NCBI RefSeq assembly: GCF_008086045.1
Contig: NZ_VSEY01000001.1
Location: forward strand, 1-64,000
Direction: 5' to 3'
DNA length: 64,000 bases
Source of the DNA: Nonomuraea sp. PA05
GTDB lineage: Bacteria > Actinomycetota > Actinomycetes > Streptosporangiales > Streptosporangiaceae
Under the pieces are notes generated by a model, which ran no database searches, was not told the DNA's origin, and worked only from the letters and a program-made list of their open reading frames with translations. The position numbers and the translations under genes are program-made. Shown here piece after piece: positions 16,349 to 24,050 of this stretch; position 1 is the first letter of the stretch; each line of letters begins with the position of its first letter.

Positions 16349-17692
16349 TCACCTGCCGGTGAACACCGGCAGCGCGACCGGCCCCTCCGTGATCCACGAG
16401 GGCGTGTACGCGATCTCCTCCGGCGGCACCGCCATCCGCAGCCCGGGGAACCGCCCGAACAGGCGCGACAGCGCGATCCGCGCCTCCAGCCTGGCCAGCG
16501 GCGCCCCCAGGCAGAAGTGCGGGCCCCGGCCGAAGCCGAGATGCGTCTCCTGGCCGCGTGAGATGTCGAACCGCCCGGCGCCGGCGCCGAACCTCGCAGG
16601 GTCGGTGCCGGTGCCGCCGAACCCGACCAGCACCGGCTGCCCGGCGGGGATGCGCACCCCGGCCAGCTCCACGTCCCGCGTCGCGTAGCGGAACAGGCCG
16701 GCGCTCATCGGGCTGCGGCTGCGCAGCGTCTCCTCGACCACCTCCGCCCACGCGTCCTTCTCGCGGGCCAGGGCGAGCTGGGCGGGGTCGGCGCACAGGG
16801 CGATGACGGCGTTGGCGATCAGGTGCACGGTGGTCTCGTGCCCGGCCAGGATGACCAGCCACAGGATCCACAGGATCTCGTCGTCGCCGAGCCGGTCGCC
16901 GTCCTGCTCCTGGGCCTGGAGCAGCGCGGTGGTGAGGTCGTCGCGGGGGTCGCGGCGGCGGCGCCCGATGTGGGCGGTGAGGTGGGCGATCAGGTCCTGC
17001 CACGCTTTGCCGATCTCGTCGGGGGCGGACGTCAGCGAGATCAGCGTCGTGGCCCAGCGGCGGATGTCGTCCCGCTCCCGTTCCGGCACCCCGAACAGCT
17101 CGCAGATCACCACGACGGGCAGCGGGTCGGCGTAACCCGCCACCAGATTCACCGGACCGCCGCCGCCCGCTGCCGGGCCACCGTCACGAGCGGCCGGGTC
17201 GCCGCCTGCCGCCGGGCCACCGCCATGAGCGGCCGAGTCGCCGCCTGCTGCCGGGCCACCGCCATGAGCGGCCGAGTCGCCGTCGATCGCCGCCAGCCGG
17301 TCCAGCAGGCCGTCGGCGATCTCCTCGATCCGGGGCGCCAGCGCCTGCACCCGGTTCTGCGTGAACGCCCGCCCCACCAGCCCGCGCAACCGCCGATGCT
17401 CGTCCCCGTCCTTGTTCAGCATGTGATCCGCCTCGATCGCCCGCCGCAGCGGCCACCCGGCGGGCAGGGTGCCGTCGCGTAACGCCCCGAAGTGCCGCGC
17501 GTCCTTGCTGTAGAGGACGCCCTCGTTGGCGAGCACCTCGCTGACGGCGTCGTAGCTGGTCGCGAGCCACGCCGGCACCCCGCCCGCCAGCTCGACGGCC
17601 ACGACGGGCCCCACTTCGTCCCGCAGGCGGCACACGGTCAGCGTGGCGCGCTCACCCGGATGCGGAAAGGGAACAGGCATCACGATCTCCAT
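16349..17692 (-). CDS. Cytochrome P450 with a repeat-encoded insertion
   Basis: A 447-residue P450. The oxygen-binding helix (LAGHETTVH), the ExxR motif (EETLRSR) and the haem loop (FGRGPHFCLGAPLARLEA) are intact. A ~39-residue Gly/Ala/His-rich segment, coded by three 39-bp repeats, sits between LLDRLAA and LVAGYADPLPVVVICELFGVP; without it the protein would have the usual ~405 residues. The ATG at 17692 is chosen; AGGAGG lies 13 bases upstream, which is long, and an ATG at 17680 is an alternative. No ferredoxin or reductase gene is adjacent. The substrate is unknown. It is convergent with the ebo-type operon and divergent from the next membrane protein. Confidence 0.88.
   Translation of the reverse strand: MEIVMPVPFPHPGERATLTVCRLRDEVGPVVAVELAGGVPAWLATSYDAVSEVLANEGVLYSKDARHFGALRDGTLPAGWPLRRAIEADHMLNKDGDEHRRLRGLVGRAFTQNRVQALAPRIEEIADGLLDRLAAIDGDSAAHGGGPAAGGDSAAHGGGPAAGGDPAARDGGPAAGGGGPVNLVAGYADPLPVVVICELFGVPERERDDIRRWATTLISLTSAPDEIGKAWQDLIAHLTAHIGRRRRDPRDDLTTALLQAQEQDGDRLGDDEILWILWLVILAGHETTVHLIANAVIALCADPAQLALAREKDAWAEVVEETLRSRSPMSAGLFRYATRDVELAGVRIPAGQPVLVGFGGTGTDPARFGAGAGRFDISRGQETHLGFGRGPHFCLGAPLARLEARIALSRLFGRFPGLRMAVPPEEIAYTPSWITEGPVALPVFTGR
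17161..17277. repeat. 39-bp tandem repeat inside a P450 gene, three copies
   Basis: Copies at 17161-17199, 17200-17238 and 17239-17277. The last two are almost identical and the first is slightly diverged. The insertion is 117 bases, exactly 39 codons. Confidence 0.95.
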
Positions 17693-17824
17693 CGCGGTAC
17701 GGCAGCCTCCTGACAGATCGGAACGTAACCCGAAAAGTGGCCTGTGTCCCGGGGGAATCGGCCGCTTCGCGGAAGATCGGATATCGCCCCGGCCCCGGCC
17801 ACCCCCGGCGTAAGGTGTGCCGAT

Positions 17825-18289
17825 GTGACGCGCGACCGCCACCCCCGCCCGCTCCTGGCGGCCCTCGCGGGCCTGGCCGCGCTCGCCCCCGTCTACTACC
17901 TGACCGAGGCCGCCGCCCGCTGCCTGCGCACCGGCCACACCGCGTTCGCCCCCGCCCCCACCGGCCTGGCCTATCTGGCGGCGGTGGCGGTCATCGTCAC
18001 GATCCTGTCCGCCTGGCCCGCCGCCGCGCTCGGCTGCGGCGTGCCGCTGACGGCGGCGGGCGTCCTGTTCGCCCTCGACCTGGACGCCGCGATGAGCCTG
18101 GCGGCCACCCTGCCGTGGGCGCGTTCGGGCGGCCTGCCGTGGTCACCGCCGGACGTCGCGCCGTGGGCGGAGCTCGCCGAGCCGCCCGGCACCCTGGCGG
18201 GCATGAGCGGCCTGTACACGCTCATCGGCGCGTTCCTGGTGCTGTCGGCGCTGCCCCGCGCCCGCAGGCGATCTATCCTGGACGGGTGA
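17825..18289 (+). CDS. Small integral membrane protein of unknown function
   Basis: A 154-residue protein with three or four hydrophobic segments (for example LLAALAGLAALAPVYYL, LAYLAAVAVIVTIL and a final LYTLIGAFLVLSAL). I recognise no family. The GTG at 17825 is preferred because TAAGGT lies eight bases upstream, the spacing of a leaderless transcript. It overlaps the TetR gene by GTGA, so the two are probably co-expressed and the regulator may control it. Confidence 0.6.
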   Translation: MTRDRHPRPLLAALAGLAALAPVYYLTEAAARCLRTGHTAFAPAPTGLAYLAAVAVIVTILSAWPAAALGCGVPLTAAGVLFALDLDAAMSLAATLPWARSGGLPWSPPDVAPWAELAEPPGTLAGMSGLYTLIGAFLVLSALPRARRRSILDG

Positions 18290-18942
18290 GCGGGCGAGAT
18301 CCTGATCGGCGCAGGGCGCTGCTCGACGCGGCCGACCGGGTCATCATGACGGAGGGCCCCGCCGTGTCGATGGCGGCGATCGCCGCGGAGGCGGGCATCA
18401 CCAAGCCCATCCTCTACCGCCACTTCGGCGACAAACACGGCCTCTACCAGGCCCTGGCCGACCGTCACGTGCGCACGGTCATCGCCCAGCTCCGCCCGGA
18501 GCTGGCCGCGACAGGGGCCGACCTGCGGGGCAGGGCCAGAGCGGCGATCGGCGTCTACCTCGACCTGATCTCCGCCAACCTCAACCTCTACCGCTTCCTG
18601 TTCCACCGGGCGGGCGCGGAGGACAGCCGGGTGCGCTCGCACATGACCGCGCTGGTGCGCAGCCTGGGGGAGGAGCTGGGCCGGATGCTGGCGGCCGAGC
18701 GGGTGGTGCCCGACCCGACGCGCGCCCAGGTGCTCGGCCACGCGTTCGTCGGCATGGTGCAGACGACCGGCGACTGGTGGCTGGACCATCCGGAGGTGGG
18801 CCGCGACCAGGTGGTGGAGGGCCTGGTGGACGTGATCACCACCGCGCTCACTCCCCGAACCGCGACAAACGCCCGCGCCGCCGGGCACGGCCGAGCGCCC
18901 ACGCGAACAACCCGAGTGCCCCCGCCAGGTAACCCACGTTGA
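18286..18942 (+). CDS. TetR family transcriptional regulator
   Basis: A 218-residue regulator. Residues ~8-55 hold the TetR helix-turn-helix (MAAIAAEAGITKPILYRHFGDK); the rest is a helical ligand domain. The GTG at 18286 overlaps the previous stop (GTGA). A TATCCT box also sits six bases before this GTG, so it may additionally be made from its own leaderless transcript. Its last ~30 codons run across the 3' end of the convergent ABC-2 permease gene (95-base overlap), which would create antisense RNA. It may regulate the adjacent exporter; I did not find a clear operator. Confidence 0.85.
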   Translation: MSGRDPDRRRALLDAADRVIMTEGPAVSMAAIAAEAGITKPILYRHFGDKHGLYQALADRHVRTVIAQLRPELAATGADLRGRARAAIGVYLDLISANLNLYRFLFHRAGAEDSRVRSHMTALVRSLGEELGRMLAAERVVPDPTRAQVLGHAFVGMVQTTGDWWLDHPEVGRDQVVEGLVDVITTALTPRTATNARAAGHGRAPTRTTRVPPPGNPR

Positions 18943-19669
18943 TCACGGACGCCCAGGCCAGCCGGTCCCACGGCAGCTCCCCGCCCGCCATGACCGCGCG
19001 CATGCCCTCGAACACGTGCGAGGCGGGCAGGAACCACGCCAGCTCCCGCAGCGGCTGCGGCAGCACCGCGATCGGGTAGAAGATCCCGGCCAGCGGCTGC
19101 ACCACGAACACCAGCGACCAGGCGATCACCTGCGCCTTCTCGCCGAACCTGAGCACCGCCGCGATGCTGACCAGCCCCAGCGACCAGCCCAGCACGAGCA
19201 GCACCCCCATGAACGGCACCAGCCCGATCCCGATGGCGCTCACCCCGAACCCGTAGAGCACGAACGCCATGGACGCCAGCACCGCCAGCGCGAGCGCCAC
19301 CTTGCCCAGCGAGAACAGCACCAGCCCCGTCAGGTACTCGGCGCTGGACAGCGGGCTGACCTGCACGTTGAGCAGGTTGCGCGACCAGATGTCCTCCAGG
19401 AAGGCCAGCGAGATCTCGTTGCTGGCCTTCTGCAGCACCTGCCACAGCAGCACCGCGCCGAGCAGGAACGACACCGCGAACGGCACCCGCTGCGCCTGGA
19501 GGAACGCCGAGACGAACCCCCACAGCACCAGCTCGACCGTCGGCCAGAACAGGATCTCGAAGACCCGGACGGGGCTGCGCCGCAGCGCCGCGAAGTCGCG
19601 CCGGACCACGCCGAGTATCCGCGTGCGGCGGGCGGCCCAGCTCAGCGGCGGCAGCGTCAGGGCGGTCAT
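18848..19669 (-). CDS. ABC-2 type exporter, membrane subunit
   Basis: A 273-residue permease of the ABC-2/Nod J type with about six hydrophobic segments and the family's C-terminal ASHVFEGMRAVMAGG region. The ATG at 19669 overlaps the stop of the ATPase gene (ATGA). Together they should export a small hydrophobic compound or a drug. The 3' end overlaps the convergent TetR gene. Confidence 0.88.
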   Translation of the reverse strand: MTALTLPPLSWAARRTRILGVVRRDFAALRRSPVRVFEILFWPTVELVLWGFVSAFLQAQRVPFAVSFLLGAVLLWQVLQKASNEISLAFLEDIWSRNLLNVQVSPLSSAEYLTGLVLFSLGKVALALAVLASMAFVLYGFGVSAIGIGLVPFMGVLLVLGWSLGLVSIAAVLRFGEKAQVIAWSLVFVVQPLAGIFYPIAVLPQPLRELAWFLPASHVFEGMRAVMAGGELPWDRLAWASVINVGYLAGALGLFAWALGRARRRGRLSRFGE

Positions 19670-20385
19670 CCGCGCGCCACCTTCAGGAAGACCTCCTCCA
19701 GGTCCTCGGCCCCGTACCGCCCGGCCAGCTCGCGGGCGCTGCCCGCGGCCACGACACGGCCCCCGGACAGGAAGTGGATGCGGTCGCACATGCGCTCCAC
19801 CTCTCTCATGTTGTGCGAGGTGATCAGCATGGCGCCGCCCGTCTCCCTGGACAGCCGGGTCAGCAGGCTCCTGATCCGGTCTCCGGCGTCGGGGTCGAGG
19901 TTGGCGGTGGGCTCGTCCAGGACGAGCAGGCGGGGGGCGTTCAGCATCGCCTTGGCGAGCTGGACGCGGGTGCGCTGCCCCGACGACAGGGCCATCACCT
20001 GGCGTTTCCTGAGCGGGCCCAGCTCGAACAGCTCGATCATCTCGGCCACCCGGCGGGCGGGGCGGCGCAGCGCGTACAGGCGGGCGAAGGAGTCGAGCAC
20101 CTCGTGCACCCGCAGCACGCCGGGCAGGTCCACGTAGCTGGCGGCGAAGTTGAGCCGGCTGAGCACCTCGGTGCGGTGCCGGGCCAGCTCCCTGCCGAAC
20201 AGCTCGATGCTGCCGGAGTCGGGGGTGATCAGGCCGAGCAGCATGTGCAGCGTCGTCGACTTGCCCGCGCCGTTGGGCCCGAGCAGCCCGGCGACCTCAC
20301 CCTCGCCGACGGTCAGGCTGACGTCGCGGACGGCCGTGATCGCGCCGAAGCGCTTGACCAGATGGGCGGCTCGCAGAATGGCCAC
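19666..20385 (-). CDS. ABC exporter ATPase subunit
   Basis: A 239-residue ATPase with Walker A (GPNGAGKST), Q-loop region, signature LSSGQRTRVQLAKA, Walker B (LLVLDEPTANLD) and switch His (ITSHNM). It begins at a GTG; the ribosome site is weak (GGATCG). It partners the following ABC-2 permease. A separate 33-bp repeat array occupies most of the spacer between it and the upstream kinase gene. Confidence 0.92.
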   Translation of the reverse strand: MAILRAAHLVKRFGAITAVRDVSLTVGEGEVAGLLGPNGAGKSTTLHMLLGLITPDSGSIELFGRELARHRTEVLSRLNFAASYVDLPGVLRVHEVLDSFARLYALRRPARRVAEMIELFELGPLRKRQVMALSSGQRTRVQLAKAMLNAPRLLVLDEPTANLDPDAGDRIRSLLTRLSRETGGAMLITSHNMREVERMCDRIHFLSGGRVVAAGSARELAGRYGAEDLEEVFLKVARG

Positions 20386-20447
20386 CGATCCAGCGTGCGG
20401 TCATCGGCGCACGCCGGGCAACGGGTTTTCCGGCCGGGCGGCGGGCC

Positions 20448-20546
20448 TCACCCGCTTTCGCGCAGCAGCCGCAGCCGGCCTCACCCGCCTTCGCGCGGCA
20501 GCCGCAGCGGGTCTCACTCGCCTTCGCGCAGCAGCCGCAGCAGGTC
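20448..20546. repeat. 33-bp tandem repeat spanning the 3' end and stop of the kinase gene, three copies
   Basis: Copies at 20448-20480, 20481-20513 and 20514-20546. The third is the last 11 codons of the kinase gene including its TGA; the other two lie downstream and each also ends in TGA in the same register. The gene end was therefore tandemly triplicated. Confidence 0.95.
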
Positions 20547-21470
20547 CCACTCGTTCTCGCACACGCGCCGCCCGATCGCGGCCAGCTCCACGGATCGGGC
20601 GCCGCCGCGCAGGTGCCGCATGGTCTGCATGACGCAGATGACGCCCCACTTGAGCACGCCGAACGTCTCCCACCAGCGCAGCGAGGCACGATCGACGGCC
20701 TGCCCGCCGGCCTCCTCGTAGGCGTGCACGAGGTCGTCGTAGCCGCCGAACCCGCCCACCGGCAGCGGCGAGCCGAACCGCCACGCCTTCACGCACAGCC
20801 ACCCGAGGTCTTCCAGGGGGTCGCCGGCGTGCGCGAGCTCCCAGTCGAGCACCGCCCGGACGCCCTCGGGCCCGACGATGAGGTTGCCGTTGCGGAAGTC
20901 GCCGTGCACGACCGTGTGCCGCCCGCCGCCCGGCCGGGTCTCCGCCAGCCGCCGCAGCGCCAGCTCGAACACCGGGTGCGGCTCCCCGAGCTGGTCGATC
21001 ACCTCCCGCCAGCGCAGCAGCGGGTCCTGCGGCCCGGCTCGCCCCTCCTCGGGTGGAAGGGCGGACAGCGGCATGCGGTGGATGGCGGCCAGCGCCTGCC
21101 CGCACTGCCTCGCCAGCCGGGGCCTGGCGGCGGCGTAGGCGTCGTCCCGCAGGATCTTGCGCGGGATCGTCTCGCCTGGGACGCGGGTCATCAGGATGTA
21201 GGACTCCCCGCAGGCGACGATCCGCGGCACCGGAACCCCGGCCCCGGCCGCGGCCCGCATCAGCCGCGCCTCCGCGGCCAGCCCCGCGCCCGCTTCCGGG
21301 GCCGCGCCGGGCGAGTCCAGCCGCAGGATCAGCTCGTGCCGGCCGTCGCCGGGCGTGGCCACGTCGAGCGCCCACGTCTCCCGCGAGGCGCCGCCGGGCA
21401 GCCGGACGCCGGCCTCGATCGTCGCCCCGTCACCGAACGCCTCAAGGACGATCGCCTCCCGGTCGTTCAT
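20514..21470 (-). CDS. Aminoglycoside phosphotransferase (APH)-like kinase
   Basis: A 318-residue small-molecule kinase of the APH/choline kinase fold. The catalytic loop is VVHGDFRNGNLIVG, and the metal-binding strand VLDWELAHAGDPLEDLGWL. The sequence EAGVRLPGGASRETW near the start fits the nucleotide site. Such genes often accompany acyl-CoA dehydrogenases and DUF6285 proteins, as here, and are thought to phosphorylate an alcohol or acyl-CoA precursor rather than an antibiotic; that role is inferred. Both ends are affected by repeats: the 5' end of the gene is preceded by two copies of its first bases, and the 3' end is followed by two copies of its last 33 bases. Confidence 0.82.
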   Translation of the reverse strand: MNDREAIVLEAFGDGATIEAGVRLPGGASRETWALDVATPGDGRHELILRLDSPGAAPEAGAGLAAEARLMRAAAGAGVPVPRIVACGESYILMTRVPGETIPRKILRDDAYAAARPRLARQCGQALAAIHRMPLSALPPEEGRAGPQDPLLRWREVIDQLGEPHPVFELALRRLAETRPGGGRHTVVHGDFRNGNLIVGPEGVRAVLDWELAHAGDPLEDLGWLCVKAWRFGSPLPVGGFGGYDDLVHAYEEAGGQAVDRASLRWWETFGVLKWGVICVMQTMRHLRGGARSVELAAIGRRVCENEWDLLRLLREGE

Positions 21471-21508
21471 CGCGGCACCTCGCGCGCGGTCGAGTCCCGG
21501 TCGTTCAT
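21467..21508 (-). CDS. 13-residue mini-ORF created by 5'-end duplication (second)
   Basis: ATG AAC GAC CGG begins both this frame and the kinase gene. It reads MNDRDSTAREVPR and its TGA overlaps the kinase ATG (ATGA). A GAGGTG lies five bases before the kinase start. It probably acts, if translated, by passing ribosomes to the next start. Confidence 0.35.
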   Translation of the reverse strand: MNDRDSTAREVPR

Positions 21509-21546
21509 CGCGGCACCCTGCGTGCGGTCGCGTCCCGGTCGTTCAT
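21471..21546. repeat. 38-bp duplication of the kinase 5' end, two copies
   Basis: Copies at 21509-21546 and 21471-21508. The first ~14 bases match the kinase start at 21470 exactly. The 38-bp unit is not a multiple of three, but each copy closes with CGATGA, so every copy ends its own frame on the next ATG. Confidence 0.9.
21505..21546 (-). CDS. 13-residue mini-ORF created by 5'-end duplication (first)
   Basis: Reads MNDRDATARRVPR. Its ATG overlaps the acyl-CoA dehydrogenase stop and its TGA overlaps the ATG of the second mini-ORF, both as ATGA. The original junction was probably dehydrogenase stop directly overlapping the kinase ATG. Confidence 0.35.
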   Translation of the reverse strand: MNDRDATARRVPR

Positions 21547-22733
21547 CGCAGGCCGAACTCCCAGGAGCCGCCCGCCGCGTACTCGCCCAGGATCCGCCGC
21601 CCCACTGAGTCGATGTGCACCTCGTCGGGCCCGTCGTAGATGCGCCCGGCGCGCGCGTGCCTGTACATGCGGTCCAGCGGCGTGTCGGGGGTCAGCCCGG
21701 CGGCGCCGTACACCTGGATGGCCCGGTCGATCACGTTGTGCAGCATGCGCGCGCCGACCACCTTGATCGCGCCGATCTCCACCCGGGCCTGCGAGCCGCG
21801 GTCGATCGCCTCCGCGGCGTGCAGCGTGAGCAGCCGCGCGGACTGGATCTCGGCGTAGGAGTCGAACACGTGCTGCCGCATGAGCTGCTTGCTCGCCAGC
21901 GGCTGCCCGAACGCCGTGCGATCGTGCAGCCGCCGGCACATCAGGTCGAAGGCCCGCTGCGCCTGCCCCAGCCAGCGCATGCAGTGGAAGATGCGGCCGG
22001 GCCCGAGCCGCCGCTGCGCGATGACGAAGCCGCTGCCGCGCTCGCCGAGCAGGCTGGAGGCGGGCACGCGGACGTTGTCGTAGCGCACCTCGCAGTGCGC
22101 GCCGTCCAGCCCCAGCACCGGCGTCTCACGGACGATCGTGTAGCCCGGCGTGTCGGTCGGCACCACGATCATGGAGAAGGCGCGGTGCGGCGGCGCGTCC
22201 TGCTCGGTCCTGCACATCACGGTCGTGTACGCGGCCCGCGACGCCCCGGTCGTGAACCACTTGTGCCCGTTGATCACCCATTCGCCGCCGTCGAGCACGG
22301 CCGACGTGGTGATCTGCGTGGGGTCGCTGCTGGAGACGCCCGGCTCGGTCATCGCGAAGCTGGGGGAGATGTCGCCGCGCACCAGCGGCTCCAGGAACCG
22401 CTCGCGCTGCTCGGACGAGGCGTGCTCGTGCAGCATCAGGGAGTCCTGCAGCGTGTACGTGCCCAGCGCGATCTGCCCGTACTCGCTGCGCCCCTGCACC
22501 TCGTTGACGTAGACGTAGTCGAGGAACGGCAGGCCGCCACCGCCCAGCTCGCGGGGGTGGCCCAGCGCCCACAGGCCCTCCTTCTTGGCCTGCGTGCGCA
22601 GCTCGTCCAGCGCGACCGCGGCGGCGGGCCCGCCCGCGTGCAGCACCGGCTCGGCGGGCTCGACCCGCTCGGTCATGAACGCGTGCACGGCGTCGCGGAT
22701 CGGCCGGACGCCGTCGGGGACGGCGAAGTTCAT
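21543..22733 (-). CDS. Acyl-CoA dehydrogenase
   Basis: A 396-residue FAD-dependent dehydrogenase that would introduce a 2,3-double bond in an acyl-CoA. The FAD/substrate motifs SFAMTEPGVSSSDPTQ and the HKWFTTGA strand are clear, and the C-terminal domain ends with an RIYDGPDEVHIDSVGRRIL helix. The last segment has the usual Glu/Asp-rich base region typical of the ACAD10/11-related group. The start ATG at 22733 begins MNFAVPDGV; no strong ribosome site is visible, and a TTG upstream is less likely. It lies 40 bases after the CPBP protease gene and is coupled through two mini-ORFs to the kinase gene. Confidence 0.9.
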   Translation of the reverse strand: MNFAVPDGVRPIRDAVHAFMTERVEPAEPVLHAGGPAAAVALDELRTQAKKEGLWALGHPRELGGGGLPFLDYVYVNEVQGRSEYGQIALGTYTLQDSLMLHEHASSEQRERFLEPLVRGDISPSFAMTEPGVSSSDPTQITTSAVLDGGEWVINGHKWFTTGASRAAYTTVMCRTEQDAPPHRAFSMIVVPTDTPGYTIVRETPVLGLDGAHCEVRYDNVRVPASSLLGERGSGFVIAQRRLGPGRIFHCMRWLGQAQRAFDLMCRRLHDRTAFGQPLASKQLMRQHVFDSYAEIQSARLLTLHAAEAIDRGSQARVEIGAIKVVGARMLHNVIDRAIQVYGAAGLTPDTPLDRMYRHARAGRIYDGPDEVHIDSVGRRILGEYAAGGSWEFGLR

Positions 22734-22773
22734 AAAACGAACCCAACCCGAAACCCGGGCGATGGTCAACGGC

Positions 22774-23556
22774 TCAGGGCAGCCAGCTCACCCGGCCGCG
22801 CAGGAACGCGTACCCGACGAACGCGACGGCGTCGATGAGCGTGTGGGCCACGATCAGCGGCATGGCCCGCCCCCACCGCTGGTAGAGCCGCCCGAACACC
22901 AGCCCCATCACCACGTTCCCGACGAACCCGCCGAAGCCCTGATACAGGTGGTACGACCCGCGCAGCAGCGACGACACCACCACCGCCTTCCACGGCGTCC
23001 ACCCGGCCTGCCCGAGCCGGTGCAGCAGGTATCCGGCGACGATGACCTCCTCCAGCACCCCGTTCTGCGCGGCGGCCAGCAGCAGCACCGGCACCTGCCA
23101 CCACTCCTCGGGCAGCGCGCCGGGCACGACGGTCAGGTTCACCCCCGACGCCCACACCACGAGGTAGAACGCCAGCCCCGAGCCGCCGATCGCGGCCGCC
23201 AGGAGCGCGCCGCGCGCCAGGTCGCCGCCCGGGCGGCGGAAGTCCGCGCCGATCGTGCGCAGCGACTCGCCCGAGCGCACCATCAGGTACGCCACCAGCC
23301 CCACCGGCGCCACCGCGATCGCGATCTGCGCGAGCTGCAACGCCAGGTCCAGCCAGGGCCGGCCGGGCGCCATGGACCCGACGAGCACGGCCTGCTGGCC
23401 CTTGAGCTCGCGCGGCGCCGTCAGCGACCCGATCAGCCGCACCATCGCGATCAGGGCGCTGGCGCCCAGCGAGACCGACATGACGACGAAGATCTCGGCC
23501 TTGATGAGGCGGGGCGCGAGCACGTATGCCGGATCGAGGGGGGACTGAGTGTGCAT
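22774..23556 (-). CDS. CPBP family intramembrane metalloprotease
   Basis: A 260-residue membrane protein with about seven or eight hydrophobic segments. CPBP motifs are present: EEVIVAGYLLHRL (motif 1 glutamates), SYHLYQG (motif 2 histidine) and HTLIDAVAFVGY (motif 3). In eukaryotes the family (Rce1) trims prenylated proteins; in bacteria members process peptides or act in immunity to bacteriocins. The role here is unknown. It is the first gene of the leftward group with the acyl-CoA dehydrogenase and kinase, and is divergent from the DUF6285 gene 96 bases away. Confidence 0.85.
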   Translation of the reverse strand: MHTQSPLDPAYVLAPRLIKAEIFVVMSVSLGASALIAMVRLIGSLTAPRELKGQQAVLVGSMAPGRPWLDLALQLAQIAIAVAPVGLVAYLMVRSGESLRTIGADFRRPGGDLARGALLAAAIGGSGLAFYLVVWASGVNLTVVPGALPEEWWQVPVLLLAAAQNGVLEEVIVAGYLLHRLGQAGWTPWKAVVVSSLLRGSYHLYQGFGGFVGNVVMGLVFGRLYQRWGRAMPLIVAHTLIDAVAFVGYAFLRGRVSWLP

Positions 23557-23652
23557 GTGCGCAGATTAGCCGGTACATGATCGGACCCTGATAAAAGGGG
23601 ATATGTCGCCCGGCTCTTGGGGAGCGGGCGTCCGCTCTGCTAGGCAGGGGGT

Positions 23653-24003
23653 GTGACACGCACCCCACCGCACGACGTCCCCGCAGCGGCCGAGCTGGTG
23701 GCCGCCGTCCGCGACTTCCTGGAGACCGACGTGCTGCCCGCCGTCGAGGGCCGCGTCCGCTACCACACCCGCGTGGCCATCAACGTGCTCGGCATGGTCG
23801 AGCGGGAGATCGAGCTGGGCCCCGCCCAGGCCGAGCGGCACGCCGCGAGCCTGGCCGCGCTGGGCGTGGCGGACGACGCCGAGCTGGCCGCCGCCGTCCG
23901 CGAGGGCCGCCTCGCCGACGACGGCGCCCTCATGGCGGCCCTGGAGCAGGCGGTACGCGCCAAGCTGGAGGTGGCCAACCCCGGCTACCTCACCCCGGAA
24001 TGA
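23653..24003 (+). CDS. DUF6285 domain protein
   Basis: A 116-residue helical protein with the region YHTRVAINVLGMVEREIELGP that I associate with DUF6285. Genes of this family commonly lie next to an APH-like kinase and an acyl-CoA dehydrogenase, exactly the neighbours here, so a shared pathway is likely though the function is unknown. The GTG start has a TAGGCA box six bases upstream (leaderless arrangement). A perfect hairpin follows the stop. Confidence 0.75.
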   Translation: MTRTPPHDVPAAAELVAAVRDFLETDVLPAVEGRVRYHTRVAINVLGMVEREIELGPAQAERHAASLAALGVADDAELAAAVREGRLADDGALMAALEQAVRAKLEVANPGYLTPE

Positions 24004-24006
24004 CGA

Positions 24007-24039
24007 CGCGGCCCGCCCCCCGGCAGGGGACGGGCCGCG
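24007..24039. terminator. Bidirectional hairpin between convergent genes
   Basis: Perfect 9-bp arms CGCGGCCCG (24007-24015) and CGGGCCGCG (24031-24039) with a 15-base loop that can itself pair (CCCC with GGGG). It fills the gap between the DUF6285 and symporter stop codons. There is no T-run, as is usual in high-GC actinobacteria. Confidence 0.7.
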
Positions 24040-24050
24040 CGGGACTCGGG

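Noticed and set aside
18890-18942. TetR C-terminal tail overlapping the permease gene as a sign of frameshift
   Set aside because: The overlap is only at the end and both proteins have normal length; convergent overlaps are common in dense genomes.
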